Positions 7,900 to 16,301 of a DNA stretch of 64,000 bases are shown piece after piece; the first letter of the stretch is position 1; each line of letters opens with the position of its first letter. Under the pieces are notes generated by a model. The model was not told where the DNA came from, made no database searches, and worked only from the letters and a program-made list of their open reading frames with translations. The DNA comes from Actinospica robiniae DSM 44927. Its GTDB lineage: Bacteria > Actinomycetota > Actinomycetes > Streptomycetales > Catenulisporaceae. The stretch is taken from the NCBI RefSeq assembly GCF_000504285.1, contig NZ_KI632511.1, positions 9,344,154 to 9,408,153 of the forward strand, in the 5' to 3' direction. The translations under genes were made by a program, and so were the position numbers.

Positions 7900-8838
7900 T
7901 CAGCCCTCGCGCAGCGACTCGGCGAAGAAGTCGAGCGAGCGGTCCACTTCCTTGAGGGATGCGCTGCGGTTCAAGTGGCCGTGGAGCATCCCTGCCGCGC
8001 GATAGGTGCGGACCCGCACATCGACCTCGGCGAGCTGCTTGGCCAGCAGATCGCCGGACGCCCGCAGGTCGTCGTACTCGGCCAGCAGGATCGCGGTCCG
8101 CGGCAGGCCGGCCAGCGGCGCCGCGCCGGGCATCGCGTCCGGCGGCAGATCGCTCAGCCGCCCGACGTAGTTGCGCACCATCTCCTCGATCGAATCCGTG
8201 GTGAAGCGCAGCATCGCCGGCAGTTCCCGCATCCCGGCCGCCGTCTCGTCGTCGAGCGCCGGGTTCGGGAAGTGGACGAAGGGATAGGCGAGCAGCAGGG
8301 CGTCCGGGACGCGTCCGCCCTCGTCCCGCAGGCGGACCGCGGTGGACAGGGCCAGTGCCGCGCCCGCGCTCGCGCCGCCCAGCGCGACCGGCCCGGACGG
8401 CAGCTGATCGGCGTTCTGCGGACCGACGAACCAGCGCCAGGCCGCGTGCACGTCGTCGATCGGCACGGGGTAGTGGACCCCGTCGCCCGCGAGCCGGTAC
8501 CCGACGGACACGACCAACGCGTCGGCGCGCGCCGCGAGCTCGGCCGCGACCAGATGGGCCTCGGGCATGTCCAGATCGCCGGCGACGAACCCGCCTCCGT
8601 GCGCCCAGACCAGGCCGCGTACCGGCGTCGAGCGCGGACGGTACACCCGCACGTCGATCTCCCCGTGCGGCCCCGGGATCCTGCGGTCCTCGATGACGAC
8701 GTCCGGCACGCGAGGCTCTTGCGGATCTTCGAAGAACTCGTTCAGCCGCGCCATCAGCGCCGGATCCTCCTGCGCACGCAGCCAATCGACGTCCTCGATG
8801 AGGTGGACTTTGGCGGCGAGGAAGGGATCAAGAGGCAT
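7900..8838 (-). CDS. alpha/beta hydrolase, hormone-sensitive-lipase-like esterase
   Basis: A 312-residue esterase/lipase fold. The oxyanion-hole motif HGGGF starts at residue 80, the nucleophile elbow GGASAG places the catalytic serine at 157, an aspartate in EYDDLR (about 256) and a histidine in LHGH (286 or 288) complete the triad. There is no signal peptide, so it is probably a cytoplasmic carboxylesterase acting on short acyl esters. The start is ATG at 8836-8838. A second, unrelated HSL-like hydrolase is at 24503-25555. Confidence 0.9.
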   Translation of the reverse strand: MPLDPFLAAKVHLIEDVDWLRAQEDPALMARLNEFFEDPQEPRVPDVVIEDRRIPGPHGEIDVRVYRPRSTPVRGLVWAHGGGFVAGDLDMPEAHLVAAELAARADALVVSVGYRLAGDGVHYPVPIDDVHAAWRWFVGPQNADQLPSGPVALGGASAGAALALSTAVRLRDEGGRVPDALLLAYPFVHFPNPALDDETAAGMRELPAMLRFTTDSIEEMVRNYVGRLSDLPPDAMPGAAPLAGLPRTAILLAEYDDLRASGDLLAKQLAEVDVRVRTYRAAGMLHGHLNRSASLKEVDRSLDFFAESLREG

Positions 8839-8912
8839 GGGGCGACTTTACGCGTTCTTCTTCGGCGCCGCGTACCTCGTCTCGCCCTGCGTGCTGGGCG
8901 CGGAAAGACACG

Positions 8913-9320
8913 TCACAGACCGAGTTGACGTGCGAACTCGCCGGTGTCCCAGAACAGCAGTTCCTGCGCGATCCGGTCGTTCTCCCACCGCGCGAACGTG
9001 GCCATCGCCACGTCCACCGCGCGGCCGGTCGGCGGGACCTCGGACCCGTCCGCCTTCTTCAGCGGCTGGGAGAACGTCCCGCGCAGCCGGCCGACCACCG
9101 CGGTCCAGTCGCCGTGGGCGACCTTGAGCGAGTGCTCGGTGATCCGCAGGTCCGGCAGATAGGAGCGGAGCGAGGGCCAGTCCGGCGCGGAGACCGCGTC
9201 GAAGTCGACCTCGTCGAACAGCTCCAGGTTCAGCTCCTCGCGGCGCTGCCGGTCGCGGTAGGACTCGAGCTCGGCCTCGAGTTCGGCGACACGCTGCCGT
9301 AGGTACTCCACGGAGGTCAT
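8913..9320 (-). CDS. NTF2-like/SnoaL-like protein with N-terminal coiled coil
   Basis: A 135-residue protein. Residues 5-28 (LRQRVAELEAELESYRDRQRR) have the heptad pattern of a short coiled coil, probably for dimerisation. The remainder resembles the SnoaL-like NTF2 fold seen in ester cyclases, including DWPSLRSYL, WTAVVGRLRGTF and VAMATFARWENDRIAQELLFWD. In this family that last stretch is the strand-rich end of the fold. Substrate unknown. It lies between ppk2 and the esterase on the same strand, with an intergenic hairpin upstream. Confidence 0.7.
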   Translation of the reverse strand: MTSVEYLRQRVAELEAELESYRDRQRREELNLELFDEVDFDAVSAPDWPSLRSYLPDLRITEHSLKVAHGDWTAVVGRLRGTFSQPLKKADGSEVPPTGRAVDVAMATFARWENDRIAQELLFWDTGEFARQLGL

Positions 9321-9335
9321 ACGGGCACGCCTTTC

Positions 9336-9380
9336 GGCCGGGGGCGGCGGGTTCGGTCACACCGGATCGTGCCCCCGGCC
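9336..9380. terminator. candidate hairpin terminator after ppk2
   Basis: GGCCGGGGGC at 9336-9345 is perfectly complementary to GCCCCCGGCC at 9371-9380, with a 25-base loop and no T tract. It lies between the ppk2 stop and the start of the next gene on the minus strand, so it could end ppk2 transcripts. Confidence 0.45.
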
Positions 9381-9461
9381 CGCCGCCCGCGCACCCGGGT
9401 TCGCCCGAACGCCGCAACGGCCGGGTCCGCATGCGGCTGACCGGCCGTCAGTCCGGGGTGC

Positions 9462-10418
9462 TCAGTGCTCGGACAGCCGTGGCAGGACGTGGCGCATGTC
9501 GGCCGCGGTCCCGGAGCGCTCGGTGAGCAGAGCGGCGGAGCCGAGGACCTGCGGGTCGGGGGCGGTGGCGATCTCCGGGTCCTTCTCGGCGTAGGAGAAG
9601 AGCGTCAGCACGTGCCGCATGGCGGCGAGGCGGGCGCGCTTCTTGTCGTTGCTCTTGATCACCGTCCACGGTGCGTCGGCGGTGTCGGTGTAGAAGAACA
9701 TCGCCTCCTTCGCGTCGGTGTACTGCTGCCAGCGCTCGAGCGAGGCGAGGTCCATCGGGCTCAGCTTCCACTGCCGGACCGGGTCCACCTGGCGGATCAG
9801 GAAGCGGGTGCGCTGCTCGGCCTGGGAGACGGAGAACCAGAACTTCACCAGCGTCATCCCGTCGCGCACGAGCATCCGCTCGAATTCGGGGGCCTGGCGC
9901 ATGAACTCGAGGTACTCGCCCGCGTCGCAGAAGCCCATCACCCGTTCGACCCCGGCGCGGTTGTACCAGGACCGGTCGAAGAGCACGATCTCGCCGGCGG
10001 CCGGCAGGTGCTGGACGTAGCGCTGGAAGTACCACTGCGTGCGCTCGCGCTCGGTCGGCTTCTCCAGCGCGACCACGCGGGCGCCGCGCGGGTTGAGGTG
10101 CTCGGTGAACCGCTTGATCGTGCCGCCCTTGCCCGCGGCGTCCCGGCCCTCGAACAGCACGACGAGCCGGTGGCCGGTGTCCTTGATCCAGTTCTGCAGC
10201 TTGAGCAGCTCGATCTGCAGCAGCCGCTTGTCCCGCTCGTACGCGATGCGGGCCAGCCGCTCGTGGTACGGGTAGGCCTCGCGCCAGGTGTCGACCGCCG
10301 CGCCGTCGCGGTCGATCAGGATCGGATCGTCGTCATCGTCCTGTTCGATCCGCAGGCCGGCCGTCGCCGTCACGTCGGCCAGCGGCCAGACCGAGTCCGG
10401 GTCCGCGGAGGTCGTCAT
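9462..10418 (-). CDS. ppk2: polyphosphate kinase 2
   Basis: A PPK2-family enzyme transferring phosphate between polyphosphate and nucleoside diphosphates; the preferred direction and base are not predictable here. Visible motifs are the Walker A-like GRDAAGKGG (residues 91-99), the lid region PTERERTQWYFQRY (about 121-134) and Walker B-like IVLFDRSWYNR (144-154), followed by the long C-terminal helix-rich part. At 318 residues it is a one-domain member. ATG at 10418 was chosen; a GTG at 10436 is also in frame, and neither has a strong ribosome-binding site. Confidence 0.92.
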   Translation of the reverse strand: MTTSADPDSVWPLADVTATAGLRIEQDDDDDPILIDRDGAAVDTWREAYPYHERLARIAYERDKRLLQIELLKLQNWIKDTGHRLVVLFEGRDAAGKGGTIKRFTEHLNPRGARVVALEKPTERERTQWYFQRYVQHLPAAGEIVLFDRSWYNRAGVERVMGFCDAGEYLEFMRQAPEFERMLVRDGMTLVKFWFSVSQAEQRTRFLIRQVDPVRQWKLSPMDLASLERWQQYTDAKEAMFFYTDTADAPWTVIKSNDKKRARLAAMRHVLTLFSYAEKDPEIATAPDPQVLGSAALLTERSGTAADMRHVLPRLSEH

Positions 10419-10508
10419 GGTCGTGTCTTCGCTCACATGTGCAATATCCCGAACGATCACGCCGGTCGTTCGAACCGGCGGCGAACTGTGCGTAAACGTA
10501 CGGTGGTG

Positions 10509-10557
10509 CACGGCGATCCGGCCCGGCCGCGTGCTGCGGCCGGGCCGGATCGCCGTG
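10509..10557. terminator. strong hairpin terminator after the VIT-VWA gene
   Basis: A perfect 22-bp stem (10509-10530 with 10536-10557) closes a 5-base loop, GTGCT. It lies 12 bp past the stop of the minus-strand VIT-VWA gene and before ppk2. There is no T tract, which is common for actinomycete terminators. Confidence 0.85.
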
Positions 10558-10569
10558 ACGGACGGGGCT

Positions 10570-13167
10570 TCAGGAGCGGCGCTTCCAGAAGGAGGCGGCC
10601 CGCCGCGGCGGCTCCGGCGCCTCGGCGAGGCCGGCCAGCACGGTGACGGCGTGCTGCCAGCGCCGGTCGAGCTCACCCTGGCCGGCGACGTCGGAGAGCG
10701 GCTGCTCGAGCTCCTCGGCGAGCGTCCCCAGCGCCTCGATCTGCTCCGGCGGGATCGCCTGGCCGACGGCCTCGAGCACGATCCGGCGCAGCTCGGCGGC
10801 GATCTCGACCAGGTAGCCCACCCGCTCGGCGTACGGCGCGGAGACGTTCGTGCGCAGCCGCTCCAACAGGGTGCTGATGCGGGCCCGCACATCCACGCTC
10901 TGCGACTGCGCACCCACTACGGCCCGCTCCTCGCGCAGGAACTCGGGCACTTCGAAATCGAACTCGGGCTGGATCTGCGGCGCGGGCAGGCTGGGGGAGG
11001 GGGCGGGCAAGAACATCGGCGCCGAACCGGGAGCCGCGGGCGCGGGCGGGGTCGCGGGCGCGGAGCAGTAGTTCGCGCGCGCGGCCGGGCGCGGCAGCGA
11101 CGGCCGTGCGCCGGGCCCCGCCGCCGCCCGAGCGCTGCGCTTCTTCTCCATCGGCGCGCCGAAGGAGGCGCCGCCCAAAGCGGACGGAAAGACCCCGTCG
11201 GTGTCGGCCAGCATGTCCCAGCCGCTTGGGCTGTCCACCGGCTGGGTCACCCGCTTCATCTCGCCACCCTCATTCACCACCCGGCTGTCGACGGCGACGA
11301 ACGAGGTGAACCGGCACAGCACGCCGAACGCGAGGGAGACCTCGATGATCCGGCTCTCGGTGCTCTCGTCGCCGCGGCCGGAGGCGAAGCCGTCCTCGAG
11401 GTCCCGGACCCGGCCGCGGGCCCAGTACGCCGCGAGCCCGGCGTCGGCGCTGACGGCGGCCGTGACAGAGGTCTGCCACTCCGTGCCGTCCGCGGCAGAC
11501 CCGCGCACCTGCACCGCGCCGGCCGGCTCGCCCTTGAACCGTCCGCTGACCACCAGCGGGGCGCCGGCGAACAGGTCGGGCAGCCGGGACGGCTCCACGC
11601 CGGCCAGGTCGATCGCAAGCCCGTCCGGCAGCAGGCTCAGGCCGGTCACCAGCGGCGTGCCGATCCGCCGGTGGATCTGCGCCATCGCGTCGTCGAGGCG
11701 GTCCTCGGACTCCACCAGCTCGCACCGGCCGCCGCTGACCCGGGCCAGCCGCTCGAGGAACGCGGCGTTCACGGCGCGGTCGATGCCGATGGTGTGCACC
11801 CGGACGCCGCCGAGGTGCGGCGCGAGCGACTCGAGGATCTGATCCTCGTTGCCCACCTGGCCGTCGGTGACCAGCACCAGGACCCGGTCCCGGGCGTCGG
11901 CCGCATCGGGCGCCGCCGCCAGCAGCACCGCGGCCTGGCGCAACGGCTCGGCCATCTCGGTCCCGCCGCGAGCATCCATCTGGGCGAGATGCTCGATCGC
12001 ACGGAAGCGGTGCCGGTCAGTCGCCTCGACCAGGCCGGCGGGCAGCAGCGGAGCGGTCTCGACCGTGTGGTCGAAGGCCAGGACGGTGAAGCGGTCCGCG
12101 CCGGTGAGGCTGTCGACGATGCGTCCGGCGGCCCGCCGGGCGGCGACCATCTTCCAGCCCTCCATGCTGCCGGATCGGTCCAGCACCAGGACGACGTCGA
12201 GCGGGCGGGCCGAGGCCGCGTCCCCGCTCGGCGGCAGCACCGTGAGAACGAACGTGCCGGCCGGTTCCTTCGCGTCCGCGGAGCCCTCGTCGAGCCGTAC
12301 CGCGAGCGAGGTCGTGACGGCGTCCTCGGATCCGTAGCGCAGCCGCAGGATGAAGTCGCGGTCGACGCGGTTGCCGGGCAACAGTCGGATCACCCTGCGA
12401 CTTGACGCGCCATCAGCGTCCTCGGCGCCGGCGCCTTCGGGCTCTGCGATCTCGACGCCGTGCAGGCTGGACTTGACCGAGGTCAGCGGCAGCCCGGCCG
12501 GATCCACGTCCACCTCGACCGAGAGCCGGACCGGGTTCGGGAAGCCCGGGAGCAGCAGCGGCGGGGTGATCCGGGAGGCGTCCGGCACGGCGTCGGTGTC
12601 CGCGGCGGTGCCGTCGCCGACCTGGTCGCCGGGCAGCGGCGTGCCCGGGATATAGCGCGGCGCGACGACGAGCGGGAACCGGTAGGTGGCTTCGCCGTCC
12701 TCGAACGGCAGGCGGCCGGAGAGCGTCGTGCGGATCACGACCAGCTCGCCGGGCAGGATCTGGCCGACCCGCATGCTGAACACGCCGGGCCGCTCCTCCT
12801 CCGCGATCGAGGCGCGCTTGCCCTCCGCGATGGCCTGGTCGTAGTGGGCGCGGGCCTGGGCGCGCTCCTCCAGCACGCCCTCGATCACCCGCCCGTCCGC
12901 CTCCATCCGCAGGCCGGTCACCGCGGCGCGGTCGGGCAGCGGGAAGATGTAGGTCGCCTCCAGCGCGACGTCGTAAGGGTTGCGGAAGCCCAGCGCGAAC
13001 TCGCTGCGCACGGTGAGCCCGACCACGGCCGAGCGCACGTCGATCGATTCCAGCGGGAGGTTGCCGCGCTCGGTGCCCAGGGCGCCGAGTCCGGCCTCTG
13101 GATCCGGCGCCGCTATGCGCAGCATCTCTTCGTGCCCGAGCGTGTCGGCGATACCGGTCTTGATCAT
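10570..13167 (-). CDS. VIT and von Willebrand factor A domain protein
   Basis: An 865-residue protein. An N-terminal VIT domain (about residues 25-155, with the typical YIFPLPDRAAVTGLRMEADG segment) is followed by a VWA domain starting near residue 320 whose metal-ion site DRSGSM is intact. A Pro/Ala-rich linker and a helical tail complete it. VIT-VWA proteins are thought to mediate protein-protein interactions; bacterial ones are poorly understood. No signal peptide is seen, so a cytoplasmic location is likely. Its ATG overlaps the MerR stop by 4 bp, so the two genes are translationally coupled. Confidence 0.9.
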   Translation of the reverse strand: MIKTGIADTLGHEEMLRIAAPDPEAGLGALGTERGNLPLESIDVRSAVVGLTVRSEFALGFRNPYDVALEATYIFPLPDRAAVTGLRMEADGRVIEGVLEERAQARAHYDQAIAEGKRASIAEEERPGVFSMRVGQILPGELVVIRTTLSGRLPFEDGEATYRFPLVVAPRYIPGTPLPGDQVGDGTAADTDAVPDASRITPPLLLPGFPNPVRLSVEVDVDPAGLPLTSVKSSLHGVEIAEPEGAGAEDADGASSRRVIRLLPGNRVDRDFILRLRYGSEDAVTTSLAVRLDEGSADAKEPAGTFVLTVLPPSGDAASARPLDVVLVLDRSGSMEGWKMVAARRAAGRIVDSLTGADRFTVLAFDHTVETAPLLPAGLVEATDRHRFRAIEHLAQMDARGGTEMAEPLRQAAVLLAAAPDAADARDRVLVLVTDGQVGNEDQILESLAPHLGGVRVHTIGIDRAVNAAFLERLARVSGGRCELVESEDRLDDAMAQIHRRIGTPLVTGLSLLPDGLAIDLAGVEPSRLPDLFAGAPLVVSGRFKGEPAGAVQVRGSAADGTEWQTSVTAAVSADAGLAAYWARGRVRDLEDGFASGRGDESTESRIIEVSLAFGVLCRFTSFVAVDSRVVNEGGEMKRVTQPVDSPSGWDMLADTDGVFPSALGGASFGAPMEKKRSARAAAGPGARPSLPRPAARANYCSAPATPPAPAAPGSAPMFLPAPSPSLPAPQIQPEFDFEVPEFLREERAVVGAQSQSVDVRARISTLLERLRTNVSAPYAERVGYLVEIAAELRRIVLEAVGQAIPPEQIEALGTLAEELEQPLSDVAGQGELDRRWQHAVTVLAGLAEAPEPPRRAASFWKRRS

Positions 13168-13835
13168 CTGCTTTGTCCCCCTTCGGACGGCTGCTGTCCT
13201 GTCCTGCGCTGCTGGTCGTGGCTCAGCCCGAGCGCCGCGAGCGCGTCGAGCAGAGGTTGCGCGGCTTGTGCGATGACGGCGAGCGCCTCGTCGTCGGGTG
13301 CGGCTGCGGCGGCGTCGAGCAGGAGCGAGACGCCCGGTGCCAGTCGGATTCCGTGGATCAGCGTGTTACCGGTCGCGGCGTTCGGGCCGGCCGTCGCCCG
13401 CGGGGCCGAGGCCTGGAGCGGACGGGCGGACCAGAAACGGCCGCGGCCCGGTGCGGCCGCGTCCTCCGGCGCCGCCGCGTCGTGCGACGGGTCGGGCGAC
13501 GCGGGCAGCTCGCCCAGCCGGGCGATGCGCTCGAGCGCCGCGTCGTCCGCGCCGATCAGCTGCTGCTGCACGTCGGCGAGCGCGAGCCCGTCCGCCTGCA
13601 GCCGCTTGACGGCCACGATCTGGGCGAGGTGCCGCCGTCCGTACAGAGCCGTCCGCCCGCGCATCGCGGCCGGCCGGTCGAGCAGGCCGATCGAGGTGTA
13701 CCAGCGGATGGTGCGCACGTCCGGCACCTGGCGCACCCGGCCGTTGGACTGGCCGGGATCGTGCGCCGAGAGCGCTTCGGCGACCAGCTGCGAGAGCTGG
13801 TCGATGGTCCACGCTGCGGCATCCGGTTCGGCCAT
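13164..13835 (-). CDS. MerR family transcriptional regulator
   Basis: A 223-residue regulator. The N-terminal winged helix region carries VPDVRTIRWYTSIGLLDRPAAMRGRTALYGRRHLAQIVAVKRLQ, with the WYTSIGLL helix typical of MerR and the dimer helix following. The C-terminal part is Ala/Pro-rich with no visible metal-binding cysteine cluster, so the signal is unknown. It forms an operon with the VIT-VWA gene. The 24-bp palindrome lying 10 bp upstream is the obvious operator, suggesting autoregulation and control of the divergent oxidoreductase operon. Confidence 0.88.
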   Translation of the reverse strand: MAEPDAAAWTIDQLSQLVAEALSAHDPGQSNGRVRQVPDVRTIRWYTSIGLLDRPAAMRGRTALYGRRHLAQIVAVKRLQADGLALADVQQQLIGADDAALERIARLGELPASPDPSHDAAAPEDAAAPGRGRFWSARPLQASAPRATAGPNAATGNTLIHGIRLAPGVSLLLDAAAAAPDDEALAVIAQAAQPLLDALAALGLSHDQQRRTGQQPSEGGQSR

Positions 13836-13845
13836 GGCTCCATCG

Positions 13846-13869
13846 TGACACTGTCATATGACAGTGTCA
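13846..13869. promoter_or_regulatory. perfect 24-bp palindromic operator between divergent operons
   Basis: The half-site TGACACTGTCAT is followed directly by its exact reverse complement ATGACAGTGTCA. The palindrome lies 10 bp upstream of the merR start and about 100 bp upstream of the molybdopterin oxidoreductase start. MerR proteins bind such dyads within long-spacer promoters, so this is the likely binding site of the adjacent regulator. Confidence 0.85.
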
Positions 13870-13968
13870 ACCATGCAGGTGCGTTCCCGTTGCGAGGCGC
13901 CGGAGAGCCGACGAGAATTCAGGCATCGCATGCATTTCGGATGTTTTCGACGGGTGGAGGCGAGCCGA

Positions 13969-14565
13969 GTGACGGTCATCTCCCGCGGGTTCCACCGACG
14001 GCGTCCGGTCGACGAGAAGCTGCCGCCCGGACAGTACGAGACCAGGGACTTCCCGGTGCTCTCGGCCGGTCCGACCCCGCGCATCGACCTGGACACGTGG
14101 TCCTTCGACATCAGCAACGAATCCGGCGCCAAGCGCTCGTGGTCGTGGGCACAGATGATGGCCCTTCCGTACGAGACGCCGGTCGTGGACCTGCACTGTG
14201 TGACGAAGTGGTCGAAGTTCGGCACGCGCTGGCAGGGCGTCTCGCTCGACGTGCTGCTGGCCGACGTCGAGACCTCGGCCGACTACGCCCTCGTGCACTC
14301 CTACGGCGGGTACACCACGAACCTGCCGCTGGACGACCTGCTCGACGGGAAGGCGTGGATCGCCTACCGCTACGACGGCGAGGACCTGCCGCCACAGCAC
14401 GGCGGCCCCGCCCGGCTGCTCGTGCCGCACCTCTACCTGTGGAAGTCCGCCAAGTGGGTGCACGGCATCGAGCTCAAGCTGCAGGACGAGCCGGGCTTCT
14501 GGGAGACGGCCGGCTACAACAACTACGGAGACCCATGGCGGGAACAGCGTTACTGGGGCGACTGA
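13969..14565 (+). CDS. sulfite-oxidase-like molybdopterin oxidoreductase
   Basis: A 198-residue protein with the molybdopterin-binding fold of the sulfite oxidase/YedY family. Cys77 in VVDLHCVTKWSKFG is the expected molybdenum ligand. No Tat signal is seen, so unlike MsrP/YedY it is probably cytoplasmic. GTG at 13969 was chosen because GGTGGAGG (13953-13960) sits at good spacing; the frame is open back to 13858, across the operator. The 3' end overlaps the FAD reductase gene by 31 bp, suggesting the two proteins work as a redox pair. Confidence 0.87.
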   Translation: MTVISRGFHRRRPVDEKLPPGQYETRDFPVLSAGPTPRIDLDTWSFDISNESGAKRSWSWAQMMALPYETPVVDLHCVTKWSKFGTRWQGVSLDVLLADVETSADYALVHSYGGYTTNLPLDDLLDGKAWIAYRYDGEDLPPQHGGPARLLVPHLYLWKSAKWVHGIELKLQDEPGFWETAGYNNYGDPWREQRYWGD

Positions 14566-15290
14566 GCGAGCGGCTGCGTTGGCGCGCCTGCACCCTGGTC
14601 GAGGAACGGAACGAGACGTCGAGCGCGCGCACGCTCGTGTTCGACGTGCCGGACTGGCCCGGGCACTTCGGCGGGCAGCACGTGGACGTCCGGCTGACCG
14701 CCGAGGACGGCTACAGCGCCCAGCGCAGCTACTCGATCGCGTCCGCGGAGGCGGGCGGTCGGCTGGAGCTGACCGTCCAGCGCGTCGCGGAGGGGGAGGT
14801 CTCGCCGTATCTGATCGACCAGCTCGCGGTCGGCGACCAGATCGAGCTGCGCGGGCCGGTCGGCGGCTGGTTCGTCTGGCAGCCGGAGCAGACCGAGCCG
14901 GTGCTGCTGGTCGCGGGCGGCTCGGGACTGGTGCCGCTGATGGCGATGATCCGCGCGCGGCGGGCCGCCGGCAGCCGCGCGCCGTTCCGCCTGATCTACT
15001 CCGTGCGCTCGCCCGGGGACCGGATCTACCTCGCCGAGCTGCGTCGGCTCGACCCCGGCCTGGACACCACCTTCCTCTACACGCGCGAGGCCCCCGACGG
15101 CTGGCCGCGGCCCGCCGGCCGCCTCGACGCCGAGGACCTCGCCCGCGCCGGCTGGCCGCCCGACTTCGAGCCGACGGTGTACGTGTGCGGCCCCACCGGG
15201 TTCGTCGAACACGCCGCCGATCTGCTGGTCGACCTCGGCCACGACGCCGAACGGATCCGCACCGAACGCTTCGGACCATCTGGAGGCTGA
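14535..15290 (+). CDS. ferredoxin-NADP reductase-type flavoprotein
   Basis: A 251-residue flavin reductase. The FAD-binding motif RSYSIAS is at residues 64-70, the nucleotide-binding glycine motif VAGGSGLVP at 126-134, and the C-terminal NAD(P) motif VYVCGPTGFVE near 215. No 2Fe-2S domain follows, so electrons probably pass directly to the partner protein. The start is ATG 14535, inside the preceding gene. It most likely supplies reducing power to the molybdopterin oxidoreductase. Confidence 0.9.
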   Translation: MAGTALLGRLSERLRWRACTLVEERNETSSARTLVFDVPDWPGHFGGQHVDVRLTAEDGYSAQRSYSIASAEAGGRLELTVQRVAEGEVSPYLIDQLAVGDQIELRGPVGGWFVWQPEQTEPVLLVAGGSGLVPLMAMIRARRAAGSRAPFRLIYSVRSPGDRIYLAELRRLDPGLDTTFLYTREAPDGWPRPAGRLDAEDLARAGWPPDFEPTVYVCGPTGFVEHAADLLVDLGHDAERIRTERFGPSGG

Positions 15291-15291
15291 T

Positions 15292-15609
15292 ATGTCCGCG
15301 ACCGCGCCGGCCGAGCCTGTTCACGACCACGCCCCGGAGGACGACGACTACGAGGACGGCAACGCCCTGGCCGGGCCGCTGGCCGAGATCTTCGCGGTGG
15401 ACGTGACCACGGCCGTCGGCACCTGCTCCGGCTGCCGGACGGCCGGGCCGTTGGCCGGGCTGCACGTCTACGGCCATGCCCCCGGCCTCGTCGCGCGCTG
15501 CCCGGTGTGCGGCCAGGTGATGCTCCGGCTGGTCCACGGCGAAGGCGAGGCCTGGCTCGACGTGCACGGCGCGCTCAGCCTGCGGATCGGGTTGAGCCAG
15601 GACGCCTGA
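15292..15609 (+). CDS. DUF6510 family zinc-ribbon-like protein
   Basis: A 105-residue protein with an acidic N-terminus, the family signature DGNALAGPLAEIFAVDVT (about residues 22-39), and two CxxC pairs (C45/C48 and C70/C73) that should form a zinc ribbon. DUF6510 genes commonly follow this molybdopterin oxidoreductase/reductase pair in actinobacteria, so the three likely form one unit. Its biochemical role is unknown. Only 1 bp separates it from the reductase stop. Confidence 0.85.
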   Translation: MSATAPAEPVHDHAPEDDDYEDGNALAGPLAEIFAVDVTTAVGTCSGCRTAGPLAGLHVYGHAPGLVARCPVCGQVMLRLVHGEGEAWLDVHGALSLRIGLSQDA

Positions 15610-15662
15610 GCCCCGCTGATTTCGCGTTGCCGCCGCCGCGGCGCGGCTGCGATGATCGGGGC

Positions 15663-16301
15663 ATGTTCGAGGGCGAATTCGAGTCCCACGTGACCGTGCG
15701 CTGCGCCGGGCCCGAGTTGGCGCGGCTTCAGGCGTGGTCGGCCGAGAACACGGGGGCGAAGCTGACCCACATCGTGCTGGCCCGCGGCCGTGTGCCCTCG
15801 CAGCCGATGCTCACCTTCACCGGTTCGGGGACGTTCGACGAGCAGCGTGCGGTGATCGTGGATCTGGAGCGTCGGCTGTCCGCGGCCGGGTTCGCGCCGG
15901 TCCGCACCAAGATCGAGGCCTCACCCTGGGCGGCCGGCGTGCCGCAGGACCGGGCTGAGGCGGAAAGCCTTGGGGCGGCTAGATATTTCGAGCACCACGT
16001 GAAGGTCCGGCTGGCGCCGGGCGACGACTGGCAGGCGCTGGCGCTGGTGGCCGTCCCGCATGGGGCGCATGTGTCGTGGAATGCGCGGCGGGTGCTGGAG
16101 AACGGGGCTCATGAGCGGTTCGTGACGCAGCGCTGCTTCGGAGTCGGTCTGGCCGAAGCGGGGGAGAAGCTCGAGGCGCTGTGCGCGGCGTTGTGCGAAG
16201 GCGGCTGGGAGATCGTCTCGGCCGAACGCGAATTCGTGGTCTTCGATAGTGACGCAGGCATCGATGACGGGTGGATAGAGGAGAAGGCGGGGCCGCTGTG
16301 A
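15663..16301 (+). CDS. duplicated-domain protein of unknown function, coupled to a nucleotidyltransferase
   Basis: A 212-residue protein I cannot assign. It appears to consist of two related halves: one begins FESHVTVRC near residue 5, the other YFEHHVKVRL near residue 110. Each has a strand-helix-strand character suggestive of a ferredoxin-like fold, an inference from pattern only. The ATG at 15663 was chosen for its MFEGEFESHV beginning. The stop overlaps the next gene's GTG by 4 bp (GTGA), so the two proteins are probably made together. Confidence 0.75.
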   Translation: MFEGEFESHVTVRCAGPELARLQAWSAENTGAKLTHIVLARGRVPSQPMLTFTGSGTFDEQRAVIVDLERRLSAAGFAPVRTKIEASPWAAGVPQDRAEAESLGAARYFEHHVKVRLAPGDDWQALALVAVPHGAHVSWNARRVLENGAHERFVTQRCFGVGLAEAGEKLEALCAALCEGGWEIVSAEREFVVFDSDAGIDDGWIEEKAGPL

